Assembly: GCA_016169945.1 (NCBI GenBank)
Contig: JADLSH010000358.1
Coordinates: 2,513,001 to 2,577,000 of the forward strand
Reading direction: 5' to 3'
DNA: 64,000 bases
Source: Trachythela sp. YZ-2020
Lineage: Eukaryota > Cnidaria > Anthozoa > Malacalcyonacea > Clavulariidae
Within the stretch, counting starts at the first letter, position 1. Each line of letters begins with the position of its first letter. The translations under genes were made by a program, and so were the position numbers. Shown piece by piece: positions 31,137 to 41,220 of this stretch. Under the pieces are notes generated by a model. The model worked only from the letters and a program-made list of their open reading frames with translations, was not told the origin of the DNA and ran no database searches.

Positions 31137-31373
31137 TTACCTGATTTCTGTTCCATCATGATCGGCGAGGCGCCACAATAGAGTCTCACGCGAATCAGCA
31201 AGAGAAAGGTTTCTCTGCGCCAACAGAAGATGGAGAACTTCGGTGGACAGGTCAGCGTAGTTCGCGGGAGAACCAGAGGGCTGTTCGTTGGCGCGGTTAT
31301 TCGCGTTCGACGTTTCGCCGACGTTTTCTGCCGTGGGTTGCTCGTTTCGGTCTTGTGTACGAGCGCGAGGCAT
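31137..31373 (-). pseudogene. DIRS-type N-terminal SAP-like segment
   Basis: From MPRARTQDRNEQPT (ATG at 31,371-31,373) the minus strand encodes a polar leader and then YADLSTEVLHLLLAQRNLSL then ADSRETLLWRLADHD, a helix-extended-loop-helix typical of SAP DNA-binding motifs. It precedes the RT ORF and probably formed part of ORF1. The upstream in-frame run of Val codons is a read-through of the (ACC)n microsatellite and not protein. Confidence 0.6.
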
Positions 31374-31407
31374 GGTATAGAAGTTGGGGTTTTTGTATAA
31401 CAGAGGT

Positions 31408-31455
31408 CTCACCACCACCACCACCACCACCACCACCACTACCACTACTACTACT
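31408..31455. repeat. (ACC)n/(ACT)n microsatellite in the DIRS leader
   Basis: CACCACCACCACCACC continues to about 31,437, then ACTACTACTACT. It interrupts a leader sequence that is continuous at 27,105-27,130. Confidence 0.85.
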
Positions 31456-31545
31456 GAGTTTTATACCTTCAGTAGACCTTTTAGAATTTGACCAGCGATG
31501 TTAACTAGAATTTGATTTGCGAATGAATAATGCATTTGTATCAGT

Positions 31546-32063
31546 TGTTCCCGTGCTAAGTTGCCAAAGTTCGATTTCGTTTGACATTTATAATTATTAG
31601 AAGTATTCGACAAAGGGGCTGCTTTGTTCTATCAAGGTCAATCAAGGTATGCTTAAGCCTTGACCAAGCTAAATTTGGTACATTTAGTAATTGCGTTGAC
31701 AGACTGGAAAAGAGCCTTGAGGCAAATGGAGTCACTTAAACATATTAAGCGTATAAATTGAATGTTTCATCTAACGTAACAGTCTGGTATATGGAACTCG
31801 GAGCTATAATTTAACGATAATGGTATTTTTTGCTATAAACGTAAAATTTTACGGTAAATACAAATATTTTCAGGCCTCGAGACAAGGATTAAACTTTGGA
31901 CTCACTATAACAATAAGATATATTAAATAGATATATCATATTATGATTTATACATGTATGATACCAGAATACTATGATATCGAATGGCAATTGAGAGATA
32001 TACGTACTATGACAATTGAGAGATATAACATTCGTTTGAGTCAGTTGCTGGTAATATACTTAC
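31546..32063. other. AT-rich spacer, no gene recognised
   Basis: GACAATTGAGAGATATA-type short repeats at about 31,990-32,030; otherwise nothing recognisable. Confidence 0.3.
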
Positions 32064-32285
32064 GACGCCCCGCATGGGCCGCATGCGAGGCAACCAATTG
32101 TGTTGCATCCAGCAAGCGTGGCATGTCGTGTTCTTCGGATCTGTTGACTGCTTGGCATCTGTCCGTACTAACTTTAGAGCGGAATTGAGCTGGCATATTT
32201 CTTGGACCATGGGAGGAATAATAGCACATGCTTTCTCTGCATCAGTGAGTTCCAATAGTAGATAAACCACGTCGTTACTCGCCAT
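32064..32285 (-). CDS. Candidate first coding exon of an unrecognised gene
   Basis: ATG at 32,283-32,285 opens MASNDVVYLLLELTDAEKAC, AIIPPMVQEICQLNSALKLV, then a TTCHACWMQHNWLPRM segment and MRPMRGV, followed directly by GTAAGTATA, a consensus splice donor (32,063-32,062). The exon is 222 bp, with a CxxC-like pair and Trp-rich end. I do not recognise the family. An unrelated open frame continues past the donor for about 16 codons. The downstream exon is not identified; it should lie below 32,050 on the minus strand. It could be host or transposon coding sequence. Confidence 0.35.
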
Positions 32286-32689
32286 GCTGCCCGTCGTTTG
32301 CATCAATCTTGTTGTTGTGCCGAAGGATGTCTCGCATCGACATATTTAGCAGTCGAATCGCCCAAGTTCTCGCACCGTCTAAAGCACTTCGCATAATATA
32401 TATGTAAATTTTTATTCCTGCAAAATTTCGTGTTTATTCAGTTGAAACATTCGGCAAATTGACACGCTTGACGTTATATAGCGCGCTTTGCCTATTGTCA
32501 TTGAAAAATGATTGGCAGTAGAGTCATTCGATTGGCTGAGCAAATTGTATTCGTATTGCACGTGTCTGGACAAACTTTGAACTTTGAACAGAAATATTTT
32601 CTTGTAAATTTAGTGGGTGTTGACAGGCTTTTCCCACTTGTTGGATAGTAAAACAAACCTCAATTTAATGTGTTGTCTCATTAACTTAT

Positions 32690-33830
32690 ATTCACACATT
32701 GTGACCTATAAATTGGCTTTTGTCTTATTAAGATTGGAAGCGTGTTCCAGATTGACGGAGCTGCACACTTAAATGCTCTGTCACCAAGGGTCTTAGCATT
32801 GGTTTTAGCCTTTTAGGAATGTGTAGCAAGAAGCAATCATCTGACCTTAGGTGGTAGCTTCATGCTTTCGTATTTAATGGACAACAGGTCTGTAATATAT
32901 TGAGGTGCCATACTATGAAGTGCTTTATACACTAATAACGCGGTCTTAAATTCCACTCTAAACTTTATTGGTAGCCAGTGAAGATGCATGAGAACTGGAG
33001 TAATATGAGCAATTCTGGGAGTAAGACATGTCATTCTTGCGGCGGCATTAAGAACCTTCTGTAGACGTTGAATCTGATATTGTGGCAGCCCAATCAGGAG
33101 AGAATTGCAATAGTCTAGATGGGACGGTACCAGAGTTTTAGTCGATTCTATAGAAAGGAACTTTCTTACTTGTCTAATTTTATTTAGACCTCTAAACGCT
33201 TTACTGCACACCTTTCCCACGTGTACATCCATGGACATGATTGTGTTCGTCGAACCAAACCCCTAAGTTCCGGACACTTTTGACAGGAATAATATCAACA
33301 TCTCCTACTCGCACCGAATCAATTTCATTAAAAATTCAGTTTTAAAATCATTGACTCGTAGCTTTTGCGAAACAAGCCATGCACGAACATCAATTATACA
33401 TGCTTCTACTGAGCTTTACTGCTTCATTTTGACAAGTAGGCGATTTTTACAAAAAAATATAGATATAATTGTGAATCATCTGCATATCCATTGGAATTTG
33501 GTAAGTGCTTGTTAATAATTTCAAATAATTTCGACACATAAAAAAGAAACAAAATAGGCCGGAGACAACTTCCTTGAGGAACTCCACAATTCACATCAAA
33601 ACTATTGGACATCACTTGGTTTACACAAACAAATTGATTTCTGTCCGATAGAAAGGATTTAATCCACTTTAGTGCATTTCCAGTCACGCGAAATTCAAGT
33701 TCTAGTATTTCGATCTCATTATCCACTGTATCAAAGGCTGCAGTTAAATCCAACAAGACAAGCAGCGTTACTTTTCGTTGATCCGTGCTCGTCAGTATAT
33801 CACTTTGAACCTTAACAATTCTTGCCAAGA
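32690..33830 (-). pseudogene. L2/CR1-like LINE reverse transcriptase fragment
   Basis: Minus strand: VTLLVLLDLTAAFDTVDNEI (motif A), FRVTGNALKWIKSFLSDRNQ, VNCGVPQGSCLRPILFLFYV (motif B) and NSNGYADDSQLYLYF (motif C, YADD intact). A break at about 33,424 loses the next segment, and the C-terminal part resumes at 33,238 with VGKVCSKAFRGLNKIRQVRK, SHLDYCNSLLIGLPQ, LQKVLNAAARMTCLTPR and LHWLPIKFRVEFKTALLVYK. Below 32,837 a frame change leads to SDDCFLLHIPKR. This is an L2-type protein by its LDLTAAFDTVD...LHWLPIxxRI pattern. Truncated at the 5' side and inactive. Confidence 0.8.
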
Positions 33831-33854
33831 CAAATTGTGCTAGTTTACTTATTT

Positions 33855-34266
33855 TAAGTGCTATTTCTCTTAAAACAAGAAAATTGCAAGAATTTTAGTC
33901 TTGATAAGAATTTAGGATTCTGCTGTGTGTAGAGGTAAGAAATTTCAGGAAAATCAGGTTTTCTCCGGTTAAGTTTAAGGTTATCTGACCGAACGCAGTG
34001 CTTCGTACAACGCCATTTTACTTTCCGGTTAACTAACCGTTGGATAGGAAATTTATCCTCCCGATAGCGGCTAAACACAGTTTAAGTTAAACGCCTTTTG
34101 TACAACCGGCCACTGACACTGTACTTGAAAATATACAAATATGATAAATGCTCATTACTTCAAATACTAATCGCACGTGGCGATTTATAATACATCAGTT
34201 ACCTAATAAAATATACTCATTCCCATCCTTCCCATTATTATCGTGTAGTCCATACAATTGGTTATA
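33855..34266. other. Spacer with MITE-like debris
   Basis: Contains TTCCGGTTAACTAACCGTT and an ACAACCGGCCACTGACA that resembles MITE ends, but I cannot pair the ends. Confidence 0.3.
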
Positions 34267-34418
34267 CAGGGTGAGTCAGAAAAAAGTGATGCCTTTGAAA
34301 TTTAATACAATAGTGAACCTTTTGAAATTGAACTTCATATTTGCATTTTCTTTCAAAGAATCTATTGTACCCTATTGTATTTAATTTCAAAGGCATCACT
34401 TTTTTCTGACTCACCCTG
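34267..34418. mobile_element. 152-bp mariner-type MITE A
   Basis: TIRs CAGGGTGAGTCAGAAAAAAG, inverted at the right end, extend for about 50 bp on each side. TA precedes it (34,265-34,266); TC follows (34,419-34,420), the shared junction with MITE B. Confidence 0.8.
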
Positions 34419-34420
34419 TC

Positions 34421-34598
34421 CAGGGTGTCTCAAAAAAACCGCTACCCTTAGAAATTAGAGGCTTTAGAAAAAGTCTCGATTTTGTACACTTGGGAATTTA
34501 AAATTGCTTATTTGCTTCTAATGCATGCAAATATGCCAGACAAAGCGAAATTTCTAAAGCCTCTAATTTCTAAGGGTAGCGGTTTTTGAGACACCCTG
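34421..34598. mobile_element. 178-bp mariner-type MITE B abutting MITE A
   Basis: TIRs CAGGGTGTCTCAAAAAAACC and GGTTTTTGAGACACCCTG, arms of about 50 bp (GCTACCCTTAGAAATTAGAG mirrored). TA follows (34,599-34,600). The outermost CAGGGTG is common to MITE A but the rest differs, so these are distinct families. Confidence 0.8.
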
Positions 34599-34862
34599 TA
34601 GTTGCTGAACACTTAGAACTGTCAGTGGTTACACAATTATGCAGAATGTTAATAAATAATTTTTCTTATGAATAATATTGTGTATTTGTTTATTCGCTTT
34701 AATATTGAAGCCGCACTAAAGAAAAGTCACAAATTCGAATATTCGATATAGGCAAAAGCCTTTGCCATAGTAATAGACCATAATTTTCAAAGAAAGATTT
34801 ACTTATCAAACCCAAGTCAAAGTCAAAGACAAAAAGAAAATTCAACTATTGACATATACGAG

Positions 34863-34935
34863 ATGAGAGAAGGAAGCCCGTTATGGCTAATATTGATTAT
34901 CGGGATATTGTTGACTTTCAATGAGGCAAGATCAG
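34863..34935 (+). CDS. Candidate signal-peptide exon
   Basis: ATG at 34,863 encodes MREGSPLWLILIIGILLTFN then EARS, followed by G-GTACAC (possible donor at 34,936). A short polar N-terminus, a hydrophobic core of about 12 residues and small residues at the end (EARS-G) fit a secretory signal peptide. No following exon is identified and the sequence is short, so chance remains possible. Confidence 0.25.
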
Positions 34936-35260
34936 GTACACCGTGCAGTTATTTTCACTATATAACCACGCAGTGGTATATTAAAATATGTTTTTATAAA
35001 ACCACATATTATGTGTTGTATCGAACAATCCGCAATTAATTAGTTAATATTATATTTCATTATAACACGAATATACACGTAACAATTATTGTATACACAC
35101 TTGATGGGAATAAATAGACATTGTTAATTTGACTAAAGAGTATAGTACGCGTAGTACGTTTCGTATTTACAGTATGTTGGAATACTGAATCCGACAAGAT
35201 ACATGCAAAAGTGGCGACGAGGATAGCTAAACGACAAGATGGAGATTAGCAATTCTACAT
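34936..35260 (+). mobile_element. Possible LTR end with primer-binding-like site
   Basis: TGGCGACGAGGAT at 35,212-35,224, preceded by ATACATGCAAAAG, resembles the segment just after the 5' LTR of Ty3-type elements where a tRNA primer anneals. No matching second LTR and no gag/pol downstream are seen, so this is at best a remnant. Confidence 0.25.
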
Positions 35261-35280
35261 CAAATACAACTCACTGATCT

Positions 35281-36327
35281 CAGGCCCCGTTTACACTATG
35301 ACAGTACGGTTGCCATTCCCTTACGAATTCACTACGCTTGTTACTATTGCGTTTACACTATAACGGAGTAACATGCCGTAGCGTACTAATTACAGACCAC
35401 TACGCTTGGCACTCCGTGTGTCGGGTCATGTATTTCGCACGTGTAAGCGGGAAATACATGACGCTTGCTCAATATCTGACTAGGTCGAAACGACTTTTCT
35501 AGGTTTATATCTCGGTTTATATCATGTTTGATGTTTATAAAAAGACGCTCTATGGAGCGTTAAGTCGCTAGGGATATGGTAGTATGCAACTTTAGAGTTA
35601 CTACAAGATGAATAACATGGCCTTAGGAAAAAAGAATTAACATCCATTTCTTCAAGTCACATAATATAGAGCTTGCCATACAGTATTGTCAGTATTGTTT
35701 TCTGTATAATGATATAGTAGAGTTGTTAAGCTGTTTTATGAATGATAAATATGTAATTTACATATTCACCGAGATATAAACCTAGCAAAGTCGTTTCGAC
35801 CTGGTCAGATATTTAGCAAGCGTCATGTATTTCCCGCTTACACGTACGAAATGTAATGTAAACAGTATATATATTAGAATTAAAATTATTATATGGATTT
35901 TCAATGAACATGTATTTAGCAAGCATAGCATTAGAAAGTATAGAGCTCCACATATCTTTTATCAACAATGTCGATGTTGTCCAAAAAAAGGCATATTAAA
36001 TAAACGAAAATGATAACGTTTGTTTAAATAATGTTGAATGCATTGTGTCATATCATATTTGCAAAAGGAAATTACTAGCTATGGTCTATATATAGACTAC
36101 ATTATATAAATTCACGTGGCAGTACTGCATGATATGTCGTGTAGTATTTAACCTGCGTGGCTAGCGGTTTTAATTAAAGGCGTTGTAGTATATATACTCC
36201 GATATATTCGGCGATTTTCAGTGTACTCTCTGCCGTAAGCGTTTACCGTTGTAGAACCACTAAGACAAAAGAACATTTTAGACCGCAAAATAACAACGGA
36301 AAGCGACTTGGAAGACCCACGCGTTAG
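35281..36327. repeat. Region with inverted-repeat element at about 35,428-35,858
   Basis: TCATGTATTTCGCACGTGTA, GCTCAATATCTGACTAGGTC, GACTTTTCTAGGTTTATATC and related stretches mirror 35,765-35,858 (ACCGAGATATAAACCTAGCA ... TTCCCGCTTACACGTACGAA). CAGGCCCCGTTTACACT at 35,281 looks like a MITE end without a partner. No gene recognised. Confidence 0.55.
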
Positions 36328-36344
36328 CTATGAGGGGTGATTAC

Positions 36345-36530
36345 CGCCAAAATTAGGCAATACAATTATGCAATTGTGTTTGCACTTATGTAATTGTATG
36401 TTCAATTGTAGTTATGAATGCTGTTTTGCATTTCTGTTTGCTATTTTGTACTTCTATTTGACAATCCGACATTTTCTTTTGGCGCTGTGTTTTGAAATGC
36501 CATTATGCGATATGCCATTCGCCAAAATCA
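36345..36530. mobile_element. 186-bp insert in the left TIR
   Basis: Interrupts the TIR between GTGATTAC and ACATTCGG. CGCCAAAAT occurs at its left edge and again near its right edge, a possible 9-bp duplication. The body is made of short AATTGTATGT-like repeats; nature unknown. Confidence 0.45.
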
Positions 36531-36939
36531 ACATTCGGCATGACTCGCAGTAGACGAATTTTGGTATTTGAAATTTATTTGACGTTAATTTGTATTTCCG
36601 TTTAAAAATTTTGGAAGTGGAAACACTGTTAGCTTGGCGCGTATGCTCTTCTTCGAGAAGCTATTCAAGCTACCGTTCTTTTGTCTGGAAGTGTAGAATC
36701 GTCAACACCTGGTAGCGACGTTCGAGGAATGTGGGTGAAAATGTTGAGTCCTCTGATTCGTCTCCGAATACGGCGAATGGCAGCAACACAGCTGGACCTT
36801 CACCCCCTACGGCTACAGGATCACGTAGCAGTATTCAGCCCTTTCAATCCGCGCCAGGAGATCAATGAAAGCATTTTTGAAATAATATACTGTAGCAATG
36901 CTAGCACAGCTATCAAGGCAGTGCGTTAGGCTGATGCGA

Positions 36940-37020
36940 TATATCGGTATTTTCGATAAATATCGATATTTCAAAAATATCGATATTCGATTTTTCGTAT
37001 ATCGAAAATATCGAAATTTT
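36940..37020. repeat. Cluster of ATATCGATAT palindromes
   Basis: ATATATCGGTATTTTCGATA, AAATATCGATATTTC and AATATCGATATTCG occur within 80 bp, giving many overlapping self-complementary options. Function unknown. Confidence 0.55.
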
Positions 37021-37220
37021 AACTAGCCAACTTAATCTCCTTTTTTTCGGCAATTATTGTCCGGTAAAGTTTAGAAAACACTTGTATGGCGGCAATTACG
37101 AATTCAAGTAGCAACGCGTGGGTAATAATAGAACATTTGTTTACTTTTACTTCATCATAAAATGGAATTGATAGTTCTCTCTTTTCTTAATCCTATACAT
37201 TTAAAGTCTAAAAACCCGAT

Positions 37221-37510
37221 TCAAGTTTTCATGGGATGTCTTTGTCCAGACGACACTTCGATGTGCCACAAAGCTAAAGGAGAAGGAACTGAATACACTC
37301 TTCGGTGAATAACATTCATTTCTAACGCACGCAGAAGGGTCCCTTGAGGATCTACACGTCGCATTGATTCCCGAATTCATTTTTGCTGGATTCGGGCACC
37401 TCGACTTCGCAGGTAGCCCGACATTCGTTTGTGCCCAGCGTTGGGTAAATTCGCCAAGATCTCAAGAATGGTTGCATCTAATTGTTCGTCCCGCATGCCA
37501 ATAAATTTCC
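37221..37510 (-). pseudogene. Integrase-like transposase, middle exon of the 36.3-41.2 kb element
   Basis: The minus strand reads MRDEQLDATILEILANLPNA, GHKRMSGYLRSRGARIQQK, then a TGA (37,377-37,379) where the family has Arg, then IRESMRRVDPQGTLLRALEM, NVIHRRVYSVPSPLALWHI and a stop at 37,221. WHI is the start of the catalytic core (WHxDGNHKL), after which the match is lost, so the DDE triad is absent here. Upstream a candidate acceptor CAAATAG lies near 37,515. Both lesions agree with decay. Confidence 0.7.
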
Positions 37511-38311
37511 CTATTTGAGTGGACATTTGAAGAATTAGGTTCCAGATCCCGCCTTGGACGTAATTGCGCGCGCCAAAACGTAAACATGGCGGCCGCGAAG
37601 CGTGCACGTCAAGAGAAGTGGTTCTTTCTAAGCCTAGAACGTGGTGAAACGAGAAGAGCTGATACATTAAAGTCTAAGCAACAAAAGTAGGATACGATAG
37701 TAGCTTTGATGAATGGAGAGATGCGGGTGAATCACTAAATGGCGAAAAATCTAGCAAGCTTGGTCGTGCAACATTTCGATTTGAGCCGAGTATGGATTCC
37801 TTGCTTGACAGGACGTCGGCTTTCATTTACAATCTGGCCAAGTCGATTAAAGTTGCGCTGTATTCGAGCAAAAGGGAGTCTCCAGAAGTGCGGATTGTAG
37901 AACGTGTGGATGCTGATATTTATGAGAGCACCTTGAAGAACATTGGTGTTGTTATAAAGCTATTAAAGGGGGGGAAATATACATACTGTTTATAATAACA
38001 ATGCTGATCTTTGCCACGTTCTGGGCAACAAATGGTTTGAGAGAATCGTCAACATAAATGGCGATTTTTTCTACGCTGTTAGTGGCACAGTGAAGTTCTG
38101 GTTAATAGAAAAAAGACCATTGAAAGAGTTTTTATTTTGGGGACCACTTGTTGGAACATCAAATTTCAAATGACTTGCTTTTGGTATTTAACTTTGGTCA
38201 AGGGGATGGAGTGAAAGCACAATACAACACAGATCAGTGGAAATGACACTTATTATTATATGTACAAATACATTATTTTCTGTTCTGTTCATAAACTTAG
38301 GGCCTAAGACG

Positions 38312-38566
38312 GGGGCTATCCATATGAGCCGGGCTGGCTCGACAACATTGTGTTCATATTGGAGCTGGGCTAACCCGCCTGGCAGAGATCCTGCTTGAGG
38401 CACAAAGGTAAAATAGTGATTTTCGAGTCAAACAGTATCATTGAAATTTTTCCAGGCAAATTAAGCCAGTTTAGTGCATTGTAAACAATTTATAGCCCGG
38501 CAAGGTGGGCTAGCCCGGCTCTTGTGAACATGCTGCCAGGTTAGCCCGGCTTATATGAACTGCCCC
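38312..38566. mobile_element. MITE with GGGGCNRTYCATATNAGCCGGGCT ends
   Basis: GGGGGCTATCCATATGAGCC and the mirrored right end GGCTTATATGAACTGCCCC form TIRs. Further internal pairs (GAGCTGGGCTAACCCGCC) occur. It lies in the long gap between transposase exons, i.e. in an intron or later filler. Confidence 0.55.
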
Positions 38567-40121
38567 AAAGCTTCACTTTACATTGATTTCAGATAAATCT
38601 TAAAGTGCAGTGTGAAAGTTCCTACACTGCCCAAAATTTAACATCATATATATTCAGCATTTGTGGGCTGATTCTCTGCTGGGTATTTTTTTCTGCATCT
38701 CACTTGATTAGATTTAAAGTTCAAGGTTTTAGTAGATGTATAATTCGAGTGAAAGAATATATACCGGTTAGGTCTAAAAATTGTATATATTCTTACACTT
38801 TAATTATCCATCCACTAAAACCTTGAATTTTGATTCTCTGCTAGTTGCGCTATCAGGTAAACTGAGGAGAACACAAGATTATCTTTTGTGCTTGAATATG
38901 AATTTGAGGTTCTGCTCTCTCCCCACCTCTCAACAGCCTTCTCAGAGCATTTTACAGTTCTAGGATACAGAAACACAATTAAATTTTCCAAAGATGTACC
39001 CTTGTGAAAAAATCCCAAACAATAAACTATGCATAAATGTGAAAAAAATGTGTGTGTTCACCATTGTACTTATTTGTTATTGACTGCATGTTTTGCTCCA
39101 TATTTTGCAACCTGATTTTAATAAATGTGTAGGAGAACAACATGGTTTTGTCCCACACGAGCTACATACAGGTCTTCATATTATTATATGGCCTTGCAAA
39201 TTACAGTTGCTGCAGCTGAAGGTTCTTTTCTCTTGCTGGCAACCAATATCTTCCGAATACTCCATCCTATTTTGCTCAATGCCCTCATCTTGTTTCGATT
39301 TCTTTATCGATTTGTATAGCTCATAAAGAACTTTGCTGTAAGAAACACACACTAGTTTAAACTGCACACTATAAAATAAGCCCCTGTTTATATAAAACTG
39401 CATGACTGGTAGTCAGGTACAGTAAAATATAACTTAAGCATTCACTAAGTATAAAATATTGTTAAACGTAGTTAGGAACTTACTTGTTTAGTTGAGCCTG
39501 AAATGATGGGGGTTGCCAATAGCTCTCTCCATGGCTGATGGCTATTTTTCTCGTTATGGTTTCCTTCTTCTTGATCGGTGGGAAATGTTCCACACAACAG
39601 CAAAATATAGAGTATTCCCAATAGACTTCACGCAAGAGATAGCCAAACACGGTTAATTGAAACATTAGTAAGCAATAATATGCAAAATATAGGCAAAACA
39701 GCTCGCGAATAAAGCGAATTTGCCATACGAAGTTTCCCTCCAAATATTATGAATTTGATACCAAAATGATCAGTGGATCCCATGCTACCCATATCTGCTC
39801 CTACATTTGTCATTTTGGGTGATGGGATTGAGTTTGGGCACCTTTGCAGCAGGCCGCGTGGAACCGCGCGGGTCATTGCTTAATATGGATATATCGTATG
39901 TCGACACAAACAAAGTACATTTGCCATATATTTTCTTCGGATATTCTACTTTCTTTAAGAAGATTCAGATAGAATGACAAATAAACTATAATAATCTGTT
40001 CCTACATATGGATTTAGTCAGAAGGGAATATATCAAAATAAAGTTCAAAATTGTAGGATATTTGATGCTTTCGAAATTAAATTTCGGAGCCTGGGGACGA
40101 AAACATAATTAATAAGCAAAT
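38567..40121. other. Inter-exon region of the integrase-type transposon
   Basis: AT-rich, with short open frames lacking family signatures. No transposase motif seen here; either an intron or later insertions. Confidence 0.3.
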
Positions 40122-40585
40122 GTCACCGGATATTTTGCCGTAACGTCTGTGTAGGTTGCTCTGATTGATAAACTTTGGTCTTGTAATCTACGCTCAACTG
40201 TACGCAAACTAACGCCGAGTAACTCCGATATTTGAACGGTTGTAAAACGTCTTTCAATAAGAAAATTCAACTGTTCAAACGAAATGTTAAATTTTGGTCT
40301 TCCTGGAGACCCGCTAAAAATTAATTCTCTCAGTCGTACCGTTGTTCGCCTCTTCGGAGGAGTATGATAAGCATGCCAGTGCTTCTGAAAGGAGGTCGAC
40401 CAAAGCTCGCTCGATGAACTGATACCGTATCACCAAACTCAACAACCATTCCAATCTTTGTTGCAAATTTTCCAGGTTCTCAGAAACACGTAGCTCCATC
40501 TCGCGCATGACTAGATACTCATAATACATTGCCTAATACGCTCTCCTACTTCTCTTCTAAACTCTTCAACGCCATTTGCTTCATC
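40122..40585 (-). pseudogene. Integrase-like transposase, N-terminal exon with HTH
   Basis: Minus strand from the second copy of the GATGAAG duplication: DEANGVEEFRREVGERIRQ, a frameshift near 40,525, YEYLVMREMELRVSENLENL, LSLVIRYQFIERALVDLLSE, then a further frame change to GSPGRPKFNISFEQLNFLIE, RRFTTVQISELLGVSLRTVE and RRLQDQSLSIRATYTDV. The last part is the helix-turn-helix that precedes the integrase core in this family. In the intact element the ORF starts at 41,116. Confidence 0.65.
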
Positions 40586-41097
40586 GACATGCGGCTAAAT
40601 CGAGAGTTGGCACCAGCGCCTAACTATCACTGAAATCACATTAAATCCGGACTTTATTGCCTAAAGAGTCCAAAAGTAGTAAAAAATGAAAATAAAATAC
40701 TGCGTGAAAAACAATAACGTAGGCCGGTAACAAGCTCAAAGCTATAATATCAATGATGTGGCTAAAATTGCAAATTTTTTCATTGTTTGCCCGATTGCTC
40801 GTTCAATACACTCTGCTGCGTTAAAGCGAATTCTTTTCTCAGTATTTACCTCTCTGATCGCGTATATTTATATATTACGTCTACTAATTTGTCAATATAT
40901 CCTCACAAGTGTTTACAAATAATACGGAAATTATAGCTTTGAGCTTGTTCCACGTGCTTTATACAACCGGCCTACGTTATTGTTTTTCACGTTATTATTT
41001 TCTTTTAATTTTTTACTACTTTTGGACTCTTTAGGCAATTAATGTGATTTCAGTGATAGTTAGGCGCTGGTGCCAACTCTCGATTTAGCCGCATGTC
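40586..41097. mobile_element. 512-bp inverted-repeat element with 7-bp duplication, inside the transposase start
   Basis: Ends GACATGCGGCTAAATCGAGA and its inverted partner, arms about 160 bp. CTTCATC is duplicated exactly on both sides (40,579-40,585 and 41,098-41,104). It has no ORF. The insertion separates codons 1-6 of the transposase from the rest. The 7-bp duplication length equals that of the element at 13,956. Confidence 0.85.
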
Positions 41098-41116
41098 CTT
41101 CATCGCCGTCCGCCAT
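41098..41116 (-). pseudogene. First codons of the integrase-like transposase
   Basis: The minus strand reads ATG GCG GAC GGC GAT GAA G (MADGDE) up to the 512-bp insert. Skipping the insert and one CTTCATC copy continues in frame as ANGVEEFRREV. This sets the start codon of the gene. Confidence 0.6.
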
Positions 41117-41220
41117 TAATTTCAATTCATTGTTTGTTTCGTTCCAGGCCACCCGCAGTCGTTAACAAAATTCGTCTACTGCGAGTCATGCCGAATGTCG
41201 TAATCACCCCTCATAGTTAG

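Larger units (their letters stand above)
36328..41216 (-). mobile_element. Integrase-type DNA transposon, 4.9 kb, with TIRs and TTAG duplication
   Basis: The left end CTATGAGGGGTGATTAC and the inverted right end (GTAATCACCCCTCATAG) match over 17 bp. Inward similarity continues as ACATTCGGCATGACTCGCAG and TAGACGAATTTTG at both ends once a 186-bp insert in the left end (36,345-36,530) is allowed for. TTAG flanks both sides (36,324-36,327 and 41,217-41,220). It contains an integrase-like transposase gene on the minus strand (37,221-41,116), itself carrying nested elements. It is a second member of the gene type found at 1-1,708. Confidence 0.65.

Noticed and set aside
31373..31445. Poly-valine N-terminus upstream of the DIRS SAP segment
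   Set aside because: It is the (ACC)n microsatellite translated on the minus strand; the sensible start is MPRARTQ at 31,373.
38605..39400. Series of short ORFs in the gap of the 36-41 kb transposon as extra transposase exons
   Set aside because: None carries integrase motifs (HTH, GHKxM, WHxDG, DHGGEN), so I treat the stretch as intron or later filler.
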